From Moraxellaceae bacterium (GTDB lineage: Bacteria > Pseudomonadota > Gammaproteobacteria > Burkholderiales > Rhodocyclaceae): DNA of 64,000 nt. The DNA is taken from the NCBI GenBank assembly GCA_031119205.1, contig JAVHYF010000012.1, positions 50,891-114,890 of the forward strand. Direction: 5' to 3'. The translations under genes and the position numbers were made by a program. The notes beneath the pieces were generated by a model. That model saw only the letters and a list, made by a program, of their open reading frames with translations. It was not told the origin of the DNA and made no database searches. This document shows positions 35,452 through 44,381 of the stretch, piece by piece (within the stretch, counting starts at the first letter, position 1; each line of letters begins with the position of its first letter).

Positions 35452-38304
35452 TTACTCCTTTTTCTTGCGGGATTTGCGCGGGCGCGGTGCGCTGTCGGCG
35501 CTCGCGGTGGCATCGGGTGAGGATGGGCGGGTAGTGGCGGAGCCTCGGGTGGCACCCCTGGCGGCAGGCGCCTTGCGTGGAGCAGGTTCTGGCGTAGATG
35601 CGGGCAGTGCGGGCGGGCCGTCGCGGGTGTCCACCGGTGGGGCAGCCTCGCCGCGCAGGCGCGGGTCCAGCGAGCCGGGGCCCAGCACGTAGTCGCCCAT
35701 GCCGATGGCGCTGACCTGCACGCGCGCCGGGCGGCGCTTCAGCGGACGAGCGAGGTAGCTATCGACGCCGACCAGGCTGGCGATGCCGACGAGGAAGGGC
35801 CAGGTGGCGGCTACCACGCGGGTGTCGACGTGGGCAGGCGTGGCCAGCTCCACGATGCGGCGGATCAGGCCGAAGTCCATCGCCTCCACCTCGCGATGCA
35901 CCAGCACTGTGGCGCGGTGGGCGAGGCGGCCGTAGAAGGCGGCGATGTTGCGGTCCTCGGCGGCGCTGGTGGCTTCCTCGCGGTACAGCGCCATCAGCTC
36001 GGCGCGTTCCGCGTCACCCAGCACCAGCGTGTCGCCCACCACCGAGTTGCCGCTCTGCTGCAGACCGGGCAGCAGCGGATCTTCCTCGTCAGCGAGGTCG
36101 ACACCGAGCAGCGTCGCGAGAATGCGGCGCAGGCGGAAGTCTTCCAGCAGGATGATCTCGCCACCCGCGACCGCACCGCCGGTGGCGATGTCCAGTGCCA
36201 GCGCAAGGCCGCGCCGGGTGCCGTGCCAGCGCGCGAGTTGCGGCGCGGCTTCCAGCCAGGCGCGTCTATGCTTCGCGGGCAGGGCCGGGTCGAAGGCGAT
36301 GCCGACCCAGGCGGCCAGCCAGTCGAGGTTTTCCTCGGGGATGGCGGTCGGGTCGGTGAGCAGGTGGGCGGCGGCGATGCGGTCTTCGATCTGCGTCAGC
36401 ACGCCTTCGAAGTTGCCCAGCATGCGGCCAAGGAAATCCGCGCGCGAGCTCTGCGGGCGATACACACCGACAGCGTGGCTCTCGCGGCGCAGGCGCCAGC
36501 AGCGGCTGCTGGTGCCGTCGAACAGCAGCCAGCTGCTGCCGGCTTTTTCGACGACCACGCGTGCACCTGCACCGGGCAGGATGTCGTCTTCCGCCAGGCG
36601 CTCCAGCAGCAGGGCATCCGGAATACCGCCGGCATCCAGCGGCACGGCGTGCGACTCGTCGATGCGTACCAGCAGTTCACCGGGCTGGCGCGCCGCATCG
36701 CCGAACAGCGTCTCGCGGTAGACGCGTGGCAGGTACTGCTCGGCATAGGAGAAGCGGCTGCCGTAGGCGCGCAGCGCCACCACTTCCGGGCCGCTGCGGC
36801 CATCACCCTGCAGCGCGAGTTGCACCCACAGGTAGCGGCCGGACAGGCTGCGTACGCGTTGTCGTGCGTTCTGCACCAGCACCGAGAACAGCCCGCGTGT
36901 GCCGGGCTCCGGCTGCCAGCGGGCGAGGCCGGGATGGCCGGGTAGTTCGGACGGCAGCGGCTCCCACACCGCGCGCGGCAGTTGCGGGTAGCGCGCCAGC
37001 TCGCCCAGTCCGCCGAGGTCGCGGCCGAACAGGTGCGGATGCCAGGCTTCCAGGTCGTCGGTCGCGGGCGGTTGCGCGTCGTTGGTGGCGGCCAGCCACA
37101 GCACGAAGGCGCCGTGCGCGGGAATCATCGCCTCGGCATACACGCGGTGCCAGACGGTGGCGGGCGTGCCGCTGTCGATCAGGTGGGCGCGCAGCACCTC
37201 ATTTTCCTCACCCGCGTCGCCGCTGCCGTCGATGCGGTAGTTGGCGGCGCTGCCGGTGCGTGCGAGGTTGGGCAGGGACAGCGGCAGCAGTGGTTCGGCC
37301 GCGTCATGGCGCACCGGGTAGTGCGGCTGCGGATGCACGCCCTCGATGTGGTGCGCGAAGCCGGCCTCCATGGCGTCACCGGCCAGCGGGAAGATGTCGC
37401 CCAGCGGCAGCCGTGCCGCGCTGCCGAGTGCGGCGTCCAGCGAGAAGGCGGGCGCGTCCGGGCGGCCGGGCATGCGCACGACGATGCGTGTGGCATCCAG
37501 CCAGGCCAGCGCGTAGGCATGCGTCGCGCCCTGCAGGGTGATGGGTGCCTGCCAGGCGTCGGCGACGCGTCGCCACAGGCGGGTCGGCGCCTCGGGATCG
37601 GTACTCCAGGACAGCAGGGCCACGCCGCCATCAGCGTGTGCGGCCAGTGCCTGCACGCGCTCGCCAGCCGGCCACGGGGGCGTGGTCATCAGGCGCAGTG
37701 CCGGCGCGTGGCAGTTCTCCGGATCGGGACGAAACACCGTGCCGGCGTAGTCCTCACTCTGCGGCGTCTGCGCAGGCAGCGGGTAGCCGGCAAGGCGGGC
37801 GAGGCGGCCGCTGTCGCGTTCCAGCACCCATGCGCCACCACTCGCATCGCAGGCCAGGCGCCAGGGCGTGAAACCGGCGAGGCGCACCGTCACGTCGGCC
37901 CAGCGTTCGCGCAGGTCGTGCACCAGCACCCCGTCGGGTAGCGCCACGTAGAGCACGCCGTCGCCACCGATGGCGAGGTCGTTCGGTTGTGCAGCCAGGG
38001 TGAGCGCCAGCGCGGCCTGCGGCAGGTGGCTGCGCACCACGAGGGTGTGGGTGGTTTCCTCCGGTGTCTCGCCGACGACGGGCCACCAGGTGACCACCAC
38101 GTTCGATTCGTCCACCGCGCGCGGCACTTCGTTTAGGGCCGCGAGGGCATCGGTCTCGCTCGCCGCGAGGTCGGCAGGCGGCGGTAGCGTGCGTTCCGAC
38201 GCGAGACTCAGCGCGCGGCAGCCGGCGTCCCAGTGCACGTGGCTGCGCTGCGGCCAGTGGGCCGCATCCGCGAGCAACCAGAAGCGCTGGCCGTTGGCAT
38301 CCAT
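35452..38304 (-). CDS. Phage tail protein I-like (P2 gpI) baseplate protein with beta-rich N-terminus and basic C-terminal tail
   Basis: YLPRVYRETLFGD...DFLGRMLGNFEGVLTQIEDRIAAAHLLTDPTAIPEENLDWLAAWVGIAFD...ARWHGTRRGLALALDIATGG is characteristic of tail protein I domains. Confidence 0.75.
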   Translation of the reverse strand: MDANGQRFWLLADAAHWPQRSHVHWDAGCRALSLASERTLPPPADLAASETDALAALNEVPRAVDESNVVVTWWPVVGETPEETTHTLVVRSHLPQAALALTLAAQPNDLAIGGDGVLYVALPDGVLVHDLRERWADVTVRLAGFTPWRLACDASGGAWVLERDSGRLARLAGYPLPAQTPQSEDYAGTVFRPDPENCHAPALRLMTTPPWPAGERVQALAAHADGGVALLSWSTDPEAPTRLWRRVADAWQAPITLQGATHAYALAWLDATRIVVRMPGRPDAPAFSLDAALGSAARLPLGDIFPLAGDAMEAGFAHHIEGVHPQPHYPVRHDAAEPLLPLSLPNLARTGSAANYRIDGSGDAGEENEVLRAHLIDSGTPATVWHRVYAEAMIPAHGAFVLWLAATNDAQPPATDDLEAWHPHLFGRDLGGLGELARYPQLPRAVWEPLPSELPGHPGLARWQPEPGTRGLFSVLVQNARQRVRSLSGRYLWVQLALQGDGRSGPEVVALRAYGSRFSYAEQYLPRVYRETLFGDAARQPGELLVRIDESHAVPLDAGGIPDALLLERLAEDDILPGAGARVVVEKAGSSWLLFDGTSSRCWRLRRESHAVGVYRPQSSRADFLGRMLGNFEGVLTQIEDRIAAAHLLTDPTAIPEENLDWLAAWVGIAFDPALPAKHRRAWLEAAPQLARWHGTRRGLALALDIATGGAVAGGEIILLEDFRLRRILATLLGVDLADEEDPLLPGLQQSGNSVVGDTLVLGDAERAELMALYREEATSAAEDRNIAAFYGRLAHRATVLVHREVEAMDFGLIRRIVELATPAHVDTRVVAATWPFLVGIASLVGVDSYLARPLKRRPARVQVSAIGMGDYVLGPGSLDPRLRGEAAPPVDTRDGPPALPASTPEPAPRKAPAARGATRGSATTRPSSPDATASADSAPRPRKSRKKKE

Positions 38305-40577
38305 CAGCAGAACTCCGGCACGACCGGCACCGCTACGGCGTTGCCCTGCGCGAAGGGGTTGGGTACGGCGCGCAGGTCGGTGGGGGCGCCGCCGCCGCTG
38401 GATTCGACAGCGACGACCGACAGCAGCTCGGGCAGCTGCCAGGCGGCGAGCGAGAGCGTCTGCGTGGCATCCACGCTGGCGCGCGGCAGGATGGCCCAGT
38501 CGTCACCGTTGCGGCGGAACAGGTTGAGGCCACCGACCTCCAGCACGCCGGCCACGCGCGAGACTTCCACTTCCAGCTCGCGCTCGCGCACTGCACGGCC
38601 CAGCGGCCAGCCCTTCGCTTCGGCACCGCCGGGTGCCAGCGGCCACAGCAGGCGGCGGATGGCTTCGCGCACTTCGTACAGCACCTTGTCGCGCGCATGG
38701 CCTTCGCGGATACGCACCGCGACCGATACACCCAGCGCGACGTACTCGGTGCCGATGACATACAACTCGGTCGACAGCGGCACGCGGGCCGACAGGTAGG
38801 CGTGCACGCGTTCGATGAAAGGACGGTCCGGACGCGGATTCGGCGCGGGGCCAAACGGTGCGGTGGGCAGGGCCAGCACGCTGACCACACCGGGCACGTC
38901 GAAGCGGCGGTCGCGCGGCTTGAAGCGCGGCAGCACTTCCACGCGGCCGACATCCACGGCAGGCACCTGTTGCGTGAGCACTTTGTAGTCTTCGGCGGTC
39001 ACGGCGCGTTCGCGATGCCGCAGCATCGCGGGGATGCGCTTCTCGGCCACCGGCAGGGTTTCGGCATCCTCGCCGCCATCCATCGCAAGGGGCTGGTTGA
39101 CCTTCATGGCGGGTGCGGGGCGGCCGTCGATGCGGGTGGCGGAAACTTCCGCCAGGCTGCCTGCCGCGAGGTTGCCATTGCGGCCACCACCGAAGCGGCC
39201 GCTGGCCAGGCGGATGCGCATCTGGCGGTCCGGTACGCGACCCCGCACGCCGTCGCCGAAGCGCAGCGTGCCGGCCTCGGCATCCAGTTCGAACACGCCG
39301 GCATCGCGCGCCACGTTGGGATCGTCGTCGATGGCGGCGAGATCATCCACGCGGTGCCAGCGCTGGTAGCCGCGGCCGGTCTCTTCCACTTCGATGACCA
39401 GCGATTCGCGATCCACGCTGCGCGCCGGCAGGGAGAACACCTGGTCGGCCGCACCGGTGGATACGCCCAGTACCTGCCCGCTCAGGCTGACGCGCTGGTC
39501 GGCTTCCACCGCGTTGAGGCCCAGCCAGGACAGCGACAGGCTGGACACCTGGGCACCGGGGCGCGGGCGTACACGCAGCCAGCCGATGAGGCGGGCGGCA
39601 CGCGCGCTGTCGTCCAGACGTGGCGGAGTATCGCCCACGCCGGCACGCGGGTTGTCGCCGACGTTGTTGGGCGGCACCCACAGGAAGGAGTCGGCCGGCA
39701 TCGGCAGGCGCAGCGTGCCGGGCTGGGTGAGGCCGCGGGTGCTGTCGCTGCCGGGCAGCGGTTCCAGCGTGAGGTAGTCGGTGTCCAGCGCGCCACGGCC
39801 TTTCGTCGCGATCTCCCACATCACCGGCACCGGCGTAGCGATGTCCACTTCCTCGAACAGCGCGGGCATCTTCAGCGCCGGCACCAGGCCGACCGACAGC
39901 AGCGACGGTGCGCCCGTACCGCCACCGCCGAGTGCCTTGCGGGCGGCGTCGTTCACGGTGGGCTGTGCCGCTTCGTCGGGAGCCTGCGGGGCGAGCAGGG
40001 CGATCCACAACACGCGGTCGATGCTGCGTGCGAACACATCGGTGCCTGCCGGCTCGGCGCGACCCTCGGCGAACACCGGCGTGGTTTCGTAGCCGCGCAC
40101 CGCGCCGTTGAGGCGATGCACGCGCGACAGGCCGGAGATGACGCCGGCCATGCGGCTGGCCTCGGCATCGGTGAGGCGGCGCTTGATGTAGGCCTCGCCG
40201 GTCACCGGCAGTACGGTGGTTTCGGTGAGCGTCTCGAAAGGCACCGCGCCCTTGATGCGCGCACCGGGGGCGATGCTGTGCGCGCCCAGCTCGGTGGGTT
40301 GCGCGAAGGACAGGCTCACCACGCCGCGCGCCGGTTGGGCGGGGCGCAGGCCCATGCCCAGCAGCTTGAGGAACACCAGGCGCTGGCGCTCGGGAATCAG
40401 GTTGGCGCGGTACAGGATGGTGTCGCCCAGCCAGGCGAACAGTTCGATCAGCGAGCGGCCGGGGTCGCCCAGGCGTGGGTTGGTCCACTCCGGCGTGTGC
40501 GCCGGAATGCGGGCGATCAGGTCCTCGACCAGGTCGTCGAAGCGGCGATCGTCAAGACTCGGTGGCAGGATGGGCAT
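38304..40577 (-). CDS. Baseplate J-like putative baseplate assembly protein
   Basis: EWTNPRLGDPGRSLIELFAWLGDTILYRANLIPERQRLVFLKLLGMGLRPAQPA at the N-terminus; RHRERAVTAEDYKVLTQQVPAVDVGRVEVLP. Confidence 0.85.
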   Translation of the reverse strand: MPILPPSLDDRRFDDLVEDLIARIPAHTPEWTNPRLGDPGRSLIELFAWLGDTILYRANLIPERQRLVFLKLLGMGLRPAQPARGVVSLSFAQPTELGAHSIAPGARIKGAVPFETLTETTVLPVTGEAYIKRRLTDAEASRMAGVISGLSRVHRLNGAVRGYETTPVFAEGRAEPAGTDVFARSIDRVLWIALLAPQAPDEAAQPTVNDAARKALGGGGTGAPSLLSVGLVPALKMPALFEEVDIATPVPVMWEIATKGRGALDTDYLTLEPLPGSDSTRGLTQPGTLRLPMPADSFLWVPPNNVGDNPRAGVGDTPPRLDDSARAARLIGWLRVRPRPGAQVSSLSLSWLGLNAVEADQRVSLSGQVLGVSTGAADQVFSLPARSVDRESLVIEVEETGRGYQRWHRVDDLAAIDDDPNVARDAGVFELDAEAGTLRFGDGVRGRVPDRQMRIRLASGRFGGGRNGNLAAGSLAEVSATRIDGRPAPAMKVNQPLAMDGGEDAETLPVAEKRIPAMLRHRERAVTAEDYKVLTQQVPAVDVGRVEVLPRFKPRDRRFDVPGVVSVLALPTAPFGPAPNPRPDRPFIERVHAYLSARVPLSTELYVIGTEYVALGVSVAVRIREGHARDKVLYEVREAIRRLLWPLAPGGAEAKGWPLGRAVRERELEVEVSRVAGVLEVGGLNLFRRNGDDWAILPRASVDATQTLSLAAWQLPELLSVVAVESSGGGAPTDLRAVPNPFAQGNAVAVPVVPEFC

Positions 40578-40582
40578 GACGC

Positions 40583-40975
40583 TCAGGCCTCAAGTTGAAC
40601 AGTGACATTCATGTTGGCGGGCGCGCCGTTCTGCGCCAGGCGGTAGCCGATCTCGACGCGCAGGTGGCTGGGCTGGCCGGGGACTTCCCACACCTCGACG
40701 GCGTCCAGCAGGATGCGGCGCTCCCAGCGCGACAGCGCGTCCTGCACCAGGTCGCGGATCTGCCGACGCGTCGCCAGCGTGTTGGGCGCGTGCAGCAGGC
40801 GGTCCAGCCCGCCGCCGAAGTTCGGGCGCATCAGTTGCTCGCCGGGGCGCGTGCTCAGGATGATGCGGATGGCATCGCGCACGCTCTGTTCCAGCGACGG
40901 CCACTCCATGCGGCCGTGTTCGTCGGGAAGAGGCAGCCAGGGCCAGCCGAGCAGGGGGCGGAAGGTATCGGCCAT
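40583..40975 (-). CDS. GPW/gp25-like baseplate wedge protein
   Basis: MADTFRPLLGWPWLPLPDEHGRMEWPSLEQSVRDAIRIILSTRPGEQLMRPNFGGGLDRLLHAPN is typical gp25. Start reassigned to 40975. Confidence 0.9.
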   Translation of the reverse strand: MADTFRPLLGWPWLPLPDEHGRMEWPSLEQSVRDAIRIILSTRPGEQLMRPNFGGGLDRLLHAPNTLATRRQIRDLVQDALSRWERRILLDAVEVWEVPGQPSHLRVEIGYRLAQNGAPANMNVTVQLEA

Positions 40976-40977
40976 GG

Positions 40978-42687
40978 TCAGTCCTTCTTGGGGAAGGGGA
41001 TGCAGATCTTGATGAAGAAGAGCCAGCGGAAGATCAGGTCGAACAGGCCCAGGAAGATGTTCAGCACGATGAAGGCGCACAGCGTGATGATCGGCAGGCT
41101 GAAGCTGCAGATCCACGTGAGGCCCCACTCGCTGCCCGGCGTGCCCTTGCCTTCCAGCATGTCCTTCGGGCTGCCGGCCAGCAGGCCCTGCAGCGACGGC
41201 GGCACTACGAAGGACACGTTGGGCTTCAGTCCCTTGATGTCCTTCAGGTCGGGCAGGGTCACCTGCGTGGGCGGTGCGCCCGCGCCTTCGAACCACGGCG
41301 CGATGACGAAGGGTTCGCTGTAGTCGCTCCAGTGAACTTTCGCCGGGCAGCCGCAGGCGGGCTTCTCACGCACGAAGGCGCGGATCGCGTACTGCGCGTC
41401 CGGTTCGTCGTAGCGGCCGGGTGCGCCCTTCACGTCGGCGAAGCGGCGGTTCATCGCGGTGGAGAGTTTCTGCGCCAGGCGGGTGCGCAGCGCGCTGTCC
41501 AGCGAGGGCCAGTTCTCCGGCATCTCGGGACGCGTCGCGTTGTTGTCGCGTTCCAGCAGCACCTTGACCGCGCGTTTGCAGAAGGTCTCGGCATCCACAT
41601 ACTCGCGCGGCTTCATCGGCGAGCCCGGTGTGCCGGGACTCACCGGGCGCAGCTTCAGCGGCAGGCGGATCTCGCGCAGCACCGCGCGCAACTGGCCGGA
41701 CTCCGGCACCGTTTCGTCGAAGGCGTTGAACTCCAGTGCGAGCTGGCGCAGCAGCGCGATGAGTCGTTGCAGCTTGCGACCGTTGCCGCTTGGCTCATTG
41801 CGATGGATGCCGGGGCTGACCTCGTTGCGCTCCACCAGCACAGTCCAGTGCGCGGGACTCATGCCAAGAGGCATTTCGTTGCCGGTGGACTCGACCGCGT
41901 CGAACCAGCCCGGGTGCATGGTTTCGCCATCCAGCGGGAAGTCCATGGACTCGCCACGCAGGCCTTCGACCAGGTGATTGCGGAACTCCGTATCCTGCGG
42001 GCCGAAGGGCTTGGCGTTCTCACCCAGCAGTTGCTGCAAGCTCACCGGCCCCTCGGCGATCTCGCTGCTGGTGGTCGGCAACATGCCGTAGAACAGCGTC
42101 TTGCCGGCCTCTTTGCAGACATCCGGTGGCGCCATGAACATCGGCACGATGTGTTCTTCCAGCAGGGTGCTCTCGGCACCGGCATCCAGCGTGCGCAGGG
42201 CGCGGTCGATGTCGGCGACGCCGGTGCTCTGGCGCGCGAGGCGGAAGCCGGACTGCGGATCGGCTCCGTCGGTGCCGAGACGTTCCACGCGCATCCAGCC
42301 GCGCACGCGACCACGCATGCGCATCCAGCCTTCGTAGAAGCGGTTGTTGCCCGTACCGCGCAGGCGGCGGATGACGAAACCGGCGGACTCCACGCGCTTC
42401 GGGTCCAGTCGCGGCGCACCGGGTTGGTCGCAGAATGCTTCGAGCAATGCGATGTGGAACTGGCGCTGCACCGGTTGGAACAGTTTGAGCGCACCGCTCT
42501 TGTGTTTCATCGCCGCACGCGAGCCGACCAGTGCGCGACGACTGGCATCGGTGCGCAGGCCTTCCAGCACCGCCTCCAGGAAATCCTCGTCACTGCGCTG
42601 CAGGATGGCCGGCGCGCTGCGGTGGCGTGACGGCAGCGCGTTGTTCGCGAGCTCGGCGGGCGGGGCGAGGACGATGTCGTGGCTCAT
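40978..42687 (-). CDS. eCIS-associated protein of unknown function with C-terminal hydrophobic segment
   Basis: Start MSHDIVLAPPAELANNALPS; C-terminus ICSFSLPIITLCAFIVLNIFLGLFDLIFRWLFFIKICIPFPKKD. Confidence 0.65.
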   Translation of the reverse strand: MSHDIVLAPPAELANNALPSRHRSAPAILQRSDEDFLEAVLEGLRTDASRRALVGSRAAMKHKSGALKLFQPVQRQFHIALLEAFCDQPGAPRLDPKRVESAGFVIRRLRGTGNNRFYEGWMRMRGRVRGWMRVERLGTDGADPQSGFRLARQSTGVADIDRALRTLDAGAESTLLEEHIVPMFMAPPDVCKEAGKTLFYGMLPTTSSEIAEGPVSLQQLLGENAKPFGPQDTEFRNHLVEGLRGESMDFPLDGETMHPGWFDAVESTGNEMPLGMSPAHWTVLVERNEVSPGIHRNEPSGNGRKLQRLIALLRQLALEFNAFDETVPESGQLRAVLREIRLPLKLRPVSPGTPGSPMKPREYVDAETFCKRAVKVLLERDNNATRPEMPENWPSLDSALRTRLAQKLSTAMNRRFADVKGAPGRYDEPDAQYAIRAFVREKPACGCPAKVHWSDYSEPFVIAPWFEGAGAPPTQVTLPDLKDIKGLKPNVSFVVPPSLQGLLAGSPKDMLEGKGTPGSEWGLTWICSFSLPIITLCAFIVLNIFLGLFDLIFRWLFFIKICIPFPKKD

Positions 42688-42793
42688 CGCGCGCTCCCTT
42701 CGGGAGGTGAAACGTGAAAGGTGAAAGGTGAAACGTGGCGGCGCGTGCGCGTTGCGCACAGCTGCTTGGTTTCGTGGAGCAGGCGGAGCGGGC

Positions 42794-43483
42794 TCACCAT
42801 ATGTTCCCCGCGCCCGGTGTGTAGCTGGTGCTGATAACGGAGTTGGTCTGCAGCACGTCGCACTTGATCATTCCGGAGAACTTGGACAAGGCCGCGTCCA
42901 CCTTCACCATGCCGGCCGTCACTTCCACTTGCGAGGCCTGCACCTTGACCTTCGCCGAGGCCTGCACGGTGATGCCGGCCGTTTCCAGCTTCACGCTGTT
43001 GCCGTTGCTGTCCTCGATGGTGATCTCGCCGGGCCCGTCCTTCAGTGTCACCGTCTGGCCGCCGGGCGTTTCCAGGGTCAGCGTCTCCTGGCCCTGTTGT
43101 TCGTCCATGGTGATGACGATGCCGTTCTTCGACTTGATGCGCTTGTAGCGGTTGTCGCCGCCACTCTGGATGTCGGCCGGCGCGGCCGATGCGCCGTTCC
43201 ACAGCCCGCCGACGATCAGCGGGTGGCGCATGTCGCCCTGCACGAAGACGACGAGCACTTCGTCGTCCACCTCTGGCATGAAGAAGGCACCGCGGTCGTT
43301 GCCGGCGAAGGACGAGACCACGCGGGCCCACATCGGGGCGTCGTGGGTATCGGAGTAGTCGTGCGAGAGGAGGCGTACCTGCACGCGGTTGCGGCGGTCG
43401 GGGTCGTCGAGGGATACGACCTGCGCGAGCATCGCGGCCTGCATCCATGCGGCAGGACGGTCGAAGATGTTGTCGCGGTTCAT
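42794..43483 (-). CDS. Spike protein (gp5/VgrG-like OB-fold plus beta-helix)
   Basis: AQVVSLDDPDRRNRVQVRLLSHDYSDTHDAPMWARVVSSFAGNDRGAFFMPEVDDEVLVVFVQGDMRHPLIVGGLWNG, then short beta-repeat tail. Confidence 0.85.
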   Translation of the reverse strand: MNRDNIFDRPAAWMQAAMLAQVVSLDDPDRRNRVQVRLLSHDYSDTHDAPMWARVVSSFAGNDRGAFFMPEVDDEVLVVFVQGDMRHPLIVGGLWNGASAAPADIQSGGDNRYKRIKSKNGIVITMDEQQGQETLTLETPGGQTVTLKDGPGEITIEDSNGNSVKLETAGITVQASAKVKVQASQVEVTAGMVKVDAALSKFSGMIKCDVLQTNSVISTSYTPGAGNIW

Positions 43484-43555
43484 GCTGGTTGCCCTTCGCT
43501 GTGGAACGGGAAGGCGGACCGCAAGTGCGACGCGCTGCCAGGGTACTGATGACTC

Positions 43556-44335
43556 GTCATTCCCGCGGAAGCGGGAATCCAGCGACTTTGCTTTTCGTTT
43601 TGCGTTGCGGCGTTGTGCCGGCTCCCGCCGAAGGTGCAGTGGTTGTCCGTTGCGCTGTGCCGGGAGTTCGCCCCGGCGGGCGACCTACTTTCTGCTGCGC
43701 GGCAGAAAGTAGGCAAAGAGCGCGCCCCGCTTACGCCGCCGCCTTCGGCGGTTCCCTGCGCTGCTCGCGGCGCCGGGCGGCTGCGGAACTCGCGCTGAGC
43801 GCTCAGACATCCTCGCCGTCGCGCTGCGCGCGATTCCCCGCCACCGCTGCGCTGCTCGGCGGCTGCAGAGGGGGGAGGGGGGAGTACCGGCATCGCCGCG
43901 TAGTCCACTGCAGGAGCGGCCCATGGCTGCGCTGCAGTTCTCGAATCGATTCTGAATTTGTCGCTCGGCCTTTCAATCCTGCACGGCGCCCAGTCCCCTC
44001 TGCAGCCGCCGAGCAGCACAGACGAGCCGAGGTATCGCGCATCGCGCGACGGCGAGCATGTTTGAGCACCGAGCGCAGCGAGGGCGAGTTGCGGAGCCGC
44101 TCGGTTTGTCGAGCAGCGCAGGGGACCGCCGAAGGCGGCGGCGGAAGCGGGGCGCGTTTCTTGGTTACTTCTTGCCGCGTAGCAAGAAGTAACTCGCCCG
44201 CCGGGGCGAACTCCCGGCCAAGCGCAACGGACAACCACCAGCCCCTCGGCGGGAGCCGGCAGAAGATCAAAGCAAAAAGAAACGTCACTGGATTCCAGCC
44301 CTTCGACAAGCTCAGGGACCGGCAGGAATGACGGA
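43556..44335. repeat. Composite long inverted repeat with nested hairpins
   Basis: Left (43617-43876) and right (43994-44263) arms are clearly homologous in inverted orientation, each with a 12-bp perfect hairpin (43684-43713, 44164-44193); outer edges share cgTCATTCC...GAATCCAG(C/T)GAC. Confidence 0.85.
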
Positions 44336-44381
44336 GCACGGAGGTGGCAGTCACGGGGAGCGCGTGCAATGACGTGTTCCA

